A stretch of 64,000 nucleotides of DNA from VYFG01 sp965221795 (GTDB lineage: Bacteria; Pseudomonadota; Gammaproteobacteria; Arenicellales; Poriferihabitantaceae): assembly GCA_965221795.1 (NCBI GenBank), contig OZ244914.1, positions 2,666,001-2,730,000 of the forward strand. The letters are read 5' to 3'. The notes under the pieces are model-generated. The model was not told the DNA's origin. It ran no database searches and worked only from the letters and a program-made list of their open reading frames with translations. Positions 56,798 to 64,000 of the stretch are shown in pieces. The stretch's first letter is position 1, and the number at the start of each line of letters is the position of its first letter. A program made the translations under genes and the position numbers.

Positions 56798-58109
56798 CTA
56801 TCGGTTACTGTCCCCTACCGGCCCGTCAACGCTGCCAGCAGAATCGGGAATCGAAGAAGGGTTCTCTGCGATCCCACCCTGATCAAGCAGATAGGTCCGG
56901 AAAGACGGGATCGGACAGACAAACCAATCGACAGACTCCTCATGCAACGCCCCCTTGTGCACCAGATGCACAAAGAATTCTGTGGTGCTCATTCCTTCCG
57001 GGAACACGTAGTTTGCTGAATCCTCTCGGCATTTATTGATTAACTTGAGGATTTCCTCACGCCCATGCCTTGTATCCAATGCGGCCATGATCTGGACCGT
57101 CAGACTCTTGGCTTCTCTCATCTCCGACGAAAACTGATGGCCGTAATATCCCTCTCTTCCGGTGTTGCTCTCGTCGTGTATTCTTTTCCATGCCACCTCG
57201 CCGAGATCGCCGTCGGTTTGCAGTGCTTCCTTGCCCAGGGCTTGGAGGGCGATATGCAGGTGCCGGGGCCAGCCGTCGCAGGATGCAGCCAGCCGCCCGA
57301 TCTCATCCTCGTATCCTGAGAAGTCGATGCCGAAATGTGCGCAGGACCGGGCCATGAATTCTTCGGCCTCCGGTTCTGGAAAGCGACCGATATTGTGAAT
57401 TTGTCCAGCCGGAATGTGGGTCAGGTCCATCTTGCTGGCTGAGTGCTCGGTATCGCTGAGCCCGGCCAGCACCAAAGTGATCGGCAGACCGCAGCCGTCA
57501 TGAAGGCTTTGCAGTAGCTTGGCAAGTGGATCCTCTGGACCTCGATCAAACCGCTGCGCCTCATCAATGGCCAGCACGAGGGGGCGGTCAAAGCCGCCGT
57601 GCTGTTCGACCCAAGTGCCAAACACATCCCAGCGCACACGCGGCCGGGGGGGGCTCCGCGCTCGTTTCTACCTTGCCGCGGACCCGGAGTGGACCAAAGC
57701 CAATTCCGGCCTCGCCGCCGACCGTCCGGTGGTATTGGGACAGAAACTCCCCAACGGTCGAGGGGTTCATCTTCTGGGCCAGCGGCTCGAGGATGTCGAC
57801 CGGTTCCTGGATGTCGCCAGATTTCAGCGTTACCACCATCGGCACCACATCGCTGCCCTCCCAGCGCAGTTTTTCTGGATGTTGAGCGATCTCGTTCAAG
57901 ATCGCACTCTTGCCGGCTCCCGGCGCACCCTGGACAATCCGCGTCGTCTTGCTGTGCCCGTGCTGCGTTGAATGAAGAGCTTTACATGCTTGCTTGGCCG
58001 CCAGACGGATATCTTTCAGCACATTCTTGCGCCCGACAAACACCGGCGGCGGGTCACCTTCTGTTTGCTCCAGGAAAGACTCCAGCGCTCTTTTCTGATC
58101 ATTGTTCAT
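56798..58109 (-). CDS. AAA ATP-binding protein, split at an 8-base homopolymer
   Basis: The N-terminal frame (58109 to about 57650) has FVGRKNVLKDIRLAAKQACK and Walker A QGAPGAGKSAIL. The C-terminal frame (57637-56798) has Walker B LVLAIDEAQRF, a sensor segment ITLVLAGLSDTEHS and a helical/winged C-terminus. They meet at eight C in the gene's sense (57645-57652); seven would restore EPPRPRVRWDVFGTW. The complete protein would be about 435 residues, resembling AAA_16/AAA_22 ATPases such as those of transposition or STAND-like proteins. I cannot give it a function. The ATG at 58109 has a GGGGACGA ribosome-like site. Confidence 0.65.
57645..57652. repeat. Homopolymer of 8 G (8 C in the ATPase gene)
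   Basis: The tract coincides exactly with the point where the two ATPase frames separate. It is shorter than the other two G/C tracts and within the range where assembly errors are common. Confidence 0.85.
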
Positions 58110-58133
58110 CTGTATCGTCCCCCGCTCCTGCAC

Positions 58134-58611
58134 CTTCTTAGAATAGGACGCGCCGGGCTGGCCTGCAGATCAGGTCAGGACCGGAGTGGATCGCAAGCGC
58201 AGCAACGCAAAAATTGCAGTGCGAGGCCTGCCAAGTATCGCATCGTTGCAAGCATTATATGTGATTTTTTTCGTTCCCGACAATCGACCTCCAGCCTTCT
58301 GCTTGTGGACCGATAACGGCCCATTTTGAAACAGGTATTGACACGTACCTGACTGCCCACAGCGGCCGGGTCGAGCTGGCCAGCGAACTGACTGCACCTG
58401 GTGCCTCAACAATCGAAACCATGCCGGCCGGGAACTGGAAGATCACTCGCATGGTGGCCCACCACTTCGACGGAGCGAAGGCACAACACGGAGTGATGGC
58501 GAAGTATCTCTGAAGGCCGATCAAGACCGTATCAGGGCGATATGACCCTCCCTACGTTGAATCTTTGACCACTTGCAGGGGGGTAAGCCCCTGAAGACAT
58601 GCATTAGATGT
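58134..58611. other. Stretch with a decayed coding piece
   Basis: A plus-strand frame ending at the TGA near 58513 reads FETGIDTYLTAHSGRVELAS and then MPAGNWKITRMVAHHFDGAK. It looks protein-like, but it has no start and no family I recognise. Probably a relic; nothing else seen. Confidence 0.4.
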
Positions 58612-59712
58612 TCAAAACCTCCCTGTCGTTCCAAAATGGGCTCCGACATATGAGGCTTCTGTCCCACCAGCTGTGGTAAAACTGCCACCATGGGTTCCGG
58701 CCATTGCCCTTGGATTCCCGGAAGCATCGTTAACTGAGGAGAGCTGGCTACCCCATGAACCGTTATTGCTGGTTATAACCACACCCGGAGATGAAATCGA
58801 GATGTTGCCAGTAATACGCCCGTTAGCTTCAATCTGAGCATTGTTCATATGCAGGGTCAGGTCAAGGTCTCCAGAGTCAGGAACCACCCTTCCATCGGGA
58901 TATTGATAATAACCATCATAAGAAATGTTTGTTACAGAACCAGAGACTGTGAAGGTATCAAAGTTGACCCTAGCCTCAAAGTCTCCTGCATATTCCCCGA
59001 TTTCTATGGTGCCTGACGGCACTGCCCCATCCGTGCCATACCGACCTACATACAAACCGCCTGCAGCACCTTCGCCTCTATAAGTTGCCGTGCTGGAACT
59101 GGGAAGACTGTTGGTGCCCGAGAACTCTGGTCCATCAGCAATTGCCCCAATCTCGACTCCGTTAACTTGTCCATTCTGCCAATCACCACTTACGTGCAAC
59201 CAGTAACCACCAGCAATCCAGTAGTCTCCCACATCCTCGTAGTTGTAGTCAGCTGCCATCAAGGCTGCCGTGATGCTGTTGTTGTCTACATCCAGAAGAT
59301 AAACATTCGAGACAGAACGACCTGTTGTTGGAGAATATTCAAGTCCTACCACTTCGACCGGATGGTCTCTTGAGTTAAGCGAAAGTCTACTACCGTCTCT
59401 ACGTTGAACATCCAGATAAAGTTCTTCACCGCGTTCCGTAATTCCTCCTTGTATTACTTGGGAGACTCCCCGGCTTGTTGTTTGCATCACACTTCCAAAA
59501 ACTGGATCGGACACTGCCGCGGCTTGTATTACAGATAAAGCACGACTGGCCGACGCTATGAAAGCCTCCTGCCTGATTTCATTGCCAGAGGGTTGTGCTC
59601 CACCGCCGCTTCCGCCTCCCCCGCATCCTGTGAGGATCAGTAGTCCGGCCAGCACTAAGGAGTGTAATTTAGCGAAAGGGGGGGGGGGGGGGGGCAATCT
59701 TGATGATTTCAT
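58612..59712 (-). CDS. Surface lipoprotein with TbpB-like barrel, poly-C tract in signal peptide
   Basis: The 366-residue protein starts MKSSRLPPPPPP, then FAKLHSLVLAGLLILTGC: a lipoprotein signal with lipobox LTGC followed by a GGGGSGGG tether. The mature part has an N-terminal region with ALSVIQAAAVSDPVFGSV and a beta-rich C-terminal barrel (YVGRYGTDGAVPSGTIEIGE, DFEARVNFDTFTVSGSVTN, closing AMAGTHGGSF...YVGAHFGTTG) reminiscent of TbpB/FHbp-type outer-surface lipoproteins. The six prolines come from 17 consecutive C; as sequenced the frame is open (ON). One C more or less would stop synthesis within the signal peptide. This placement is typical of a contingency gene. Confidence 0.7.
   Translation of the reverse strand: MKSSRLPPPPPPFAKLHSLVLAGLLILTGCGGGGSGGGAQPSGNEIRQEAFIASASRALSVIQAAAVSDPVFGSVMQTTSRGVSQVIQGGITERGEELYLDVQRRDGSRLSLNSRDHPVEVVGLEYSPTTGRSVSNVYLLDVDNNSITAALMAADYNYEDVGDYWIAGGYWLHVSGDWQNGQVNGVEIGAIADGPEFSGTNSLPSSSTATYRGEGAAGGLYVGRYGTDGAVPSGTIEIGEYAGDFEARVNFDTFTVSGSVTNISYDGYYQYPDGRVVPDSGDLDLTLHMNNAQIEANGRITGNISISSPGVVITSNNGSWGSQLSSVNDASGNPRAMAGTHGGSFTTAGGTEASYVGAHFGTTGRF
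59678..59694 (-). repeat. Poly-C tract (17 C) in lipoprotein signal peptide
   Basis: Seventeen G on the plus strand, i.e. 17 C in the gene, directly after the sixth codon. It is the longest homopolymer I noticed in the window and lies between the basic n-region and the hydrophobic core. Confidence 0.92.
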
Positions 59713-59749
59713 GTTTCTGTTTCCGAATGTTGGTTAGAGATGATAGTGG

Positions 59750-59755
59750 ATTATA
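59750..59755 (-). promoter_or_regulatory. Candidate -10 box for the lipoprotein gene
   Basis: TATAAT on the minus strand, about 38 bases before the start codon. No good -35 box is seen at the right distance. A GCCTGG/CCAGGC hairpin (59766-59780) just upstream may end the CoA-ligase transcript. Confidence 0.4.
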
Positions 59756-59807
59756 CGCCCTCGCTGCCTGGTGTCCAGGCTTTGGTCGAAATCGTCTTCG
59801 GTGTCGG

Positions 59808-61346
59808 TTACAGGTTTCCGATAAGATCTCGCAGCTTGAGTCGCTGAATCTTGCCCGAGGGGCCTTTTGGCAGGTCCTTCAGGAAATAAATGGTTTTTGG
59901 GCATTTCACCTTGCCAATGACCTGCTCACAGAATATCTTGAGCTCGGCTTCTGAAACGTCATATCCGTCCCGGATGACGACACCGGCCACGACTTCCTGT
60001 CCGTAGTTTTCATCGTCCACACCGACTGCGGCGGCCTCCAGGATGGCATCATGTTGATAGAGCACATCGTCGATCTCGCGGGGGGCAATATTCTCGCCAC
60101 CGCGGATAATGAGCTCTTTCAGCCGGCCGGTGATATAGAGATACCCGTCTTCGTCTTTTTGCCCCAGGTCTCCGGTGCGAAACCACTCACCGAAAAACGC
60201 AGCATCGGTGGTTTCGGGGTCATTGTAGTAGCCGTCCATGACGTTAGTTCCCCGGATTACCAGTTCCCCGGTAACCCATGGCTCCTGCTCGACCCCCGTC
60301 TCGTCGACGACCCGAATTTCATTACCACAAGCAATGCCCACTGATCCGACTTTGCGCTCTCCGGGAGGCATCGGGTTCGTGGCTACGGTGCCTGCCGTTT
60401 CAGTCAGTCCGATCGTCTCGATCATGGGAATCCGGAACATTTCCTCCCACTGCCGCAAGACGACTGCCGGCAGTGGTGCAGAGGCGGAGCGGGCAAACCG
60501 GAAAGAGGCCAGCCTGGGATCGGCTCCGAACTCGAAAGGTTCCTGATCGGCACGATCGAGCAGGTATTTGATGATGGTTGGAACGACACTCGACCAGGTG
60601 CATTGATGTTTGGCGACCAGTGCCCAGAACTGGTGGGTCTGGAAGCGGGAGGGTATGACCACGCTCCCGGCACTGACCAGAGGTGCCGAGACCGTGACCA
60701 TGGCCCCGTTGATATGATAGATCGGTAGCACGCAAAGGGCACGGTCCTCCGGGCCAAGGTGATGACCTCGCATTACGTTTTTCCCTCCGGTATATATGGC
60801 CCGCTGGGAAAGAACGGCTCCCTTTGGCACTCCGGTGGAACCGGAAGTATAGAGCAGCAGGGCGGGGTCCTCTTCTGTCAGGGTGCCAGTAAATGAGAGC
60901 GGATCTTGAGAAAGAGTCTTGGGCCATAGAGGTCCCTGATCTTCGTCCACCTCGACCACTCGAACGGTTCGGCCGACCGTCTGGATCAGGACCGCCAGTT
61001 TATGGCGGTACGTGGCGGAAACGAACACCAATTCTGTGTCGGAATGTCCGAGGACATGTTCGAGTTGTCGGGTCCCCGATATGGCATTCAAGGGTACGAT
61101 CACCCGGCCAGCCGCCATGACTCCGAGAAATAGCTGGACCGTCCAGTAGCCATTATCCAGCAAGAATGCAACCTTGGCCCCCTCAATGACACCCAGTTGT
61201 TCCAGATGGGATTGAATGACCATCGAGCCGCCCCGCAGTTCTTGGAAAGTCAGGACTCGTTCCCGTTCGGGGTCGATCAGAAAGGTGTGATCCCCCCGTT
61301 CGGTGGCGTGACGATCAATGACTGCACGGATGGTTTTGGGGGACAT
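59808..61346 (-). CDS. sauT: Acyl-CoA synthetase, sulfoacetate--CoA ligase (SauT)-like
   Basis: The 512-residue ANL-family enzyme has LLLYTSGSTGVPKGAVLSQ (A3), the IETIGLTETAG region (A5), DGYYNDPETTDAAF, WFRTGDLGQKDEDGYLYITG and LKELIIRGGENIAPREID, and PSGKIQRLKLRDL with the C-terminal lysine. SauT is proposed because the adjacent upstream gene encodes a SauS-type acylating aldehyde dehydrogenase, with which it overlaps by one base (TGATG), and because a TauE/SafE exporter follows on the other strand. On sequence alone an acid-CoA ligase of other specificity is possible. Confidence 0.7.
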   Translation of the reverse strand: MSPKTIRAVIDRHATERGDHTFLIDPERERVLTFQELRGGSMVIQSHLEQLGVIEGAKVAFLLDNGYWTVQLFLGVMAAGRVIVPLNAISGTRQLEHVLGHSDTELVFVSATYRHKLAVLIQTVGRTVRVVEVDEDQGPLWPKTLSQDPLSFTGTLTEEDPALLLYTSGSTGVPKGAVLSQRAIYTGGKNVMRGHHLGPEDRALCVLPIYHINGAMVTVSAPLVSAGSVVIPSRFQTHQFWALVAKHQCTWSSVVPTIIKYLLDRADQEPFEFGADPRLASFRFARSASAPLPAVVLRQWEEMFRIPMIETIGLTETAGTVATNPMPPGERKVGSVGIACGNEIRVVDETGVEQEPWVTGELVIRGTNVMDGYYNDPETTDAAFFGEWFRTGDLGQKDEDGYLYITGRLKELIIRGGENIAPREIDDVLYQHDAILEAAAVGVDDENYGQEVVAGVVIRDGYDVSEAELKIFCEQVIGKVKCPKTIYFLKDLPKGPSGKIQRLKLRDLIGNL

Positions 61347-62778
61347 CAATCGTCTCCATACTTGGCAAAATGTGCTCCGAACAAGGCTTCTTCAGACGGT
61401 TTGTCTTCTTCCACTGCAGTGACCAGATGGGTAATATTGATGAAATGGCGATAATTAAGATTTTCCGAAATGCTGTTACCACCCCAAGTACCGCAGCCCA
61501 TCGATAACGTGAAGGGAAGCGCGTTGCGGAAACTGCCCCCATTCCCGAACGTATGTGCTTGGTTGACCAGTACCCGGACGACATTGATCTCTTCCGCCAG
61601 ACGCTCTGGATGTCCGGGAGTATGGGTGTGAATACCGCAGGAATGCCCCATGCCCTGTACGGTCAATATGTCCCGCACCAGTGAAACCGCATGGTCAAAA
61701 TCCCGGGCCCGATACACGGTGAGTACCAGGGAAAGTTTTCATCTGCAAAGGGTGAATGTGGATCGAACCGGGGTTCTTCCACCAGAAAGAACCGGCAATT
61801 TGCCGCCTCATCGGCCAGTCCGACGGTTCGGGCAAAGACATCGGCGTCGCGGGCAATCAGATTCCGGTTAAGTATGCCGTCATGCCAAAGAGAGTTGGCG
61901 ATCAAGTCCCTTTCCTGCGAAGTCGACCGATGGGCCCCAACCTGCATCAGTGCCCTGATCGCATCCTCGTAGATCTCATCCAGAATGACCAGGGAATTTT
62001 CCGAAGAGCAAGAAGTGGAATTGTCGAAGGTCTTGGATACGACAATTTGTTTTGCTGCCTCATCCAGGTTGGCGCTGCGGTCGATTACCACGGGGACATT
62101 CCCGGCACCGACTCCAATCGTCGGAGTGCCACTGGAGTAGGCACTGCGAACATTGTTCTGGGAGCCAGTGGTGACCACCAGGTCGGCTTGTTGCATCAGG
62201 ATTTGGGTCATGCGTCGGGAAACCGGAGCCGGCAGCACCTGGACAAGATCGGCTGGGGCATTGGCCCGGGTCAAGGCTTTCCGCATCAGCTCTGTGGCAG
62301 CATGGGAGGTAGTCCAGCCGGACGGGGAGGGCGCGATTACAATGGCATTGGCTCCCTTGAGTGCCATCATGGCTTTGTTGACCGGGGTGGCCGAGGGATT
62401 GGTAGAGGGGGTAATTGCCGCTACCACCCCCACGGGCTTGGCATAGCGCACCAGTCCGCGCTCGGGATGATGGTCGATGATACCCACTGTCCTTGCCCTC
62501 ATGAGGTCTCGGAGCGTACCGAAGGTTTTGCGCTGGTTCTTCACAACCTTGTCTTCCACATTTCCGATGCCGGTGTCCGCGACCGCCATTTGAGCCAAAC
62601 GTCGGGCGTTCTCAGGCTTATAGAGTGACCAGGCCACGGCAGTCACCAATTCATCAATTCGTTCCTGGTTGCATTCGGCGATCTCTGTCATCGCAATCCG
62701 TGCATGCTGGATCAGTTGACAGACGGTAGTGGCTTCCTCCGGGTGATCAGACAAGAGAGCTGGTTTCGGTTTTGCCAT
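61346..62778 (-). pseudogene. sauS: Sulfoacetaldehyde dehydrogenase (acylating), SauS-like, one frameshift
   Basis: SauS interconverts sulfoacetyl-CoA and sulfoacetaldehyde. The protein is a CoA-acylating aldehyde dehydrogenase with GVVAAITPSTNPSATPVNKA, VVTTGSQNNVRSAYSSGTP, GVGAGNVPVVIDRSA, the catalytic Cys in FDNSTSCSSENSLVILDE, and GHSCGIHT plus MGCGTWGGNSISENLNYRHF near the end. The frame breaks near 61737: DENFPW continues wrongly, while the next frame gives LSLVLTVYRARDFDHAV. One extra A in an AAAA run would restore it. All other landmarks are intact, so this is either a recent null or an assembly indel. The ATG at 62778 gives MAKPKPALLSD. Confidence 0.75.
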
Positions 62779-63100
62779 AGAGCAGATTCTGGTTCGGAAT
62801 AGGGAGAGTTGAGCGGTCGCTAGTGTAGTGCGTCCAACAGAAAATCTCAAACAACGGAAGACTGGAATGCTTCCAACTATCCTGGTCAATTTTGGCGCGA
62901 GAGGCGTGAGAGAGGTTATATTTGCGCGTGCCATATGACTTTCAGGAATAACGAATGTATCCGGGGCATGCTTTCGCTAACGAGCACTGCGTCCACATGC
63001 AGCCGAACATGCACAATATCCGGTGCGGTCGGAAAAATAGCCGTCTTGTCAGTGCATAGCTTGCAGTTCCTTGCCGAACCCATTGATCTATTCTTGTTCC
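62779..63100. other. Divergent intergenic region, sulfonate locus
   Basis: About 320 bp between the SauS-like and TauE/SafE genes. It should contain both promoters; I could not pinpoint boxes or a regulator site. Confidence 0.4.
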
Positions 63101-63871
63101 ATGGAATTGATACTGCAAACCGAATTCTGGATTCTGGCCTGGTGTTTCGGGGCGTTGATGTCGGGTGGGTTGGTCAAGGGAGCCTTGGGGATCGGAACTC
63201 CCCTGGTGCCGGTGCCGCTGATGTCATTGGTGTTGCCGCCACAACTAGCCGTGGCCATGATGGCGATGCCGGTTGTGGTCGCAAACCTGGTACAGGTTTC
63301 TGAGGCAGGACATCCCGGTTACACCATCCGCCGGTTCTGGCCGGCCTTTGTATTTTTGTTGTTGGGCACTTGGATCGGGGTGAAGATTCTATCGGTCATT
63401 GATGAACGTTGGTTGCTCGGCATTGTGGGAGTGATGGTAATTGGATTTGGGATGTTGCAAGGCAGCCGCCAGCGGTTTCGCATTCCCCGCAAAACGGAAA
63501 AGGTGGCTGGTGCGGGTTTTGGTTTTGCGTCCGGAATGATCGGCGGACTCAGTTCCATGTTCGGTCCCATGCTGGTTATTTTTCTGGTTTCCATCCCGGG
63601 TTTGACACGGGACCGCTTTGTGGGCTCTATCAGTTTTCTCTATGTGACGGCGGTGGTTCCTTGGACCATTAACCTGTTTCTGTACGGTATTCTGAACGCC
63701 TCCAACGTGATTTGGTCTGCCTGTGCGGTCATCCCGGTGACGCTGGGCCTGTTTCTCGGCAAGCGCCTGCGCCACCGCATCAGTGAACGGCGGTTCCGTC
63801 AACTGGTGATTATGGTATTGATCTTTTCTGGACTGACGATGTTATGGCGTTCCTTGCAGGGTCTGATTTGA
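63101..63871 (+). CDS. TauE/SafE-family sulfite/sulfoacetate exporter
   Basis: A membrane protein of about 256 residues with seven to eight hydrophobic segments. GALMSGGLVKGALGIGTPLV and the internal repeat FASGMIGGLSSMFGPMLVIF are the duplicated motif of this family. Members next to sulfonate-degradation genes export sulfite released from C2 sulfonates. The ATG at 63101 gives MELILQTEFW; the ribosome site is weak, and an upstream in-frame start (63071) cannot be ruled out. Confidence 0.85.
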   Translation: MELILQTEFWILAWCFGALMSGGLVKGALGIGTPLVPVPLMSLVLPPQLAVAMMAMPVVVANLVQVSEAGHPGYTIRRFWPAFVFLLLGTWIGVKILSVIDERWLLGIVGVMVIGFGMLQGSRQRFRIPRKTEKVAGAGFGFASGMIGGLSSMFGPMLVIFLVSIPGLTRDRFVGSISFLYVTAVVPWTINLFLYGILNASNVIWSACAVIPVTLGLFLGKRLRHRISERRFRQLVIMVLIFSGLTMLWRSLQGLI

Positions 63872-64000
63872 GATCATAACACTAGCAAATGATGGCATCA
63901 TTTATAAGCTCAATGAAATCAGCATGTTTACCATCATGGCATATCGTAGTTTTTGAATGTCGCGGGAGGCCTCAGACAGAAACCCCGAGCTTGTCATACA
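63872..64000. other. Window end, no feature seen
   Basis: Non-coding as far as can be judged; too short to interpret. Confidence 0.5.

Noticed and set aside
1..64000. tRNA genes, rRNA genes or CRISPR arrays
   Set aside because: No cloverleaf with a T-loop GGTTCGA box, no rRNA segment and no regularly spaced direct repeats were noticed on either strand.

Overview
The window is about 64 kb of chromosome from a heterotrophic proteobacterium, most likely a gammaproteobacterium. The best evidence is the run ftsK-lolA-rarA-crcB-serS (6.7-12.9 kb), which has the gammaproteobacterial order, plus a polyhydroxyalkanoate (PHA) locus with a class III PhaEC synthase of the kind known from purple sulfur bacteria and relatives. 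This taxonomic call is inference; there is no rRNA or tRNA gene in the window.

Layout. 0-0.5 kb: tail of an RluC/RluD-type pseudouridine synthase. 0.5-3.8 kb: scrapyard of serine recombinase, IS21, IS4 and IS30 remains. 3.9-5.9 kb: AT-rich two-gene island with a HEPN-domain protein and an unknown partner. 5.9-6.6 kb: DNA-methylase and IS1595 remains. 6.7-13.6 kb: housekeeping genes (FtsK, LolA, RarA, CrcB, SerS, an SDR). 14.1-16.0 kb: AT-rich ATPase plus PD-(D/E)XK nuclease pair, the nuclease frameshifted. 16.9-19.2 kb: broken IS1634-type transposase and a second methylase remnant. 19.3-27.2 kb: PhnW-like aminotransferase and a complete peptide/nickel-type ABC importer. 27.2-28.7 kb: OLD-ATPase fragment and a second broken IS30 copy. 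28.9-32.3 kb: dimethylglycine-dehydrogenase-like flavoprotein and a PhyH dioxygenase. 32.3-41.1 kb: PHA locus with class III PhaEC, class I PhaC, two PhaB reductases, PhaR, a phasin and an alpha/beta hydrolase. 41.7-46.9 kb: heterotetrameric sarcosine oxidase soxBDAG. 47-50.7 kb: a putative 2-oxoglutarate dioxygenase, a MoaD/ThiS protein, a beta-propeller protein and an FAH-family enzyme. 50.7-55.2 kb: type ISP (LlaGI-like) restriction-modification gene split at a run of 11 G. 55.4-56.4 kb: TauD-type dioxygenase. 56.8-58.1 kb: ATPase split at a run of 8 G. 58.6-59.7 kb: lipoprotein with 17 C in its signal peptide. 59.8-63.9 kb: sulfoacetate-type CoA ligase, sulfoacetaldehyde dehydrogenase (frameshifted) and a TauE/SafE exporter.

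Together the intact metabolic genes suggest growth on small methylated amines (dimethylglycine to sarcosine to glycine), aminophosphonate and C2 sulfonates, with carbon stored as PHA. Three unrelated Fe(II)/2-oxoglutarate dioxygenase-like genes fit such a lifestyle, but their substrates cannot be read from sequence.

The two most striking themes are: (1) homopolymeric G/C tracts inside the type ISP enzyme and a surface lipoprotein, which look like phase-variation switches (a third, shorter tract breaks an ATPase gene); and (2) a dense set of broken mobile and defence genes around a few apparently intact AT-rich defence candidates. Several frameshifts lie at homopolymers, so assembly error has to be excluded before any is taken as biology.
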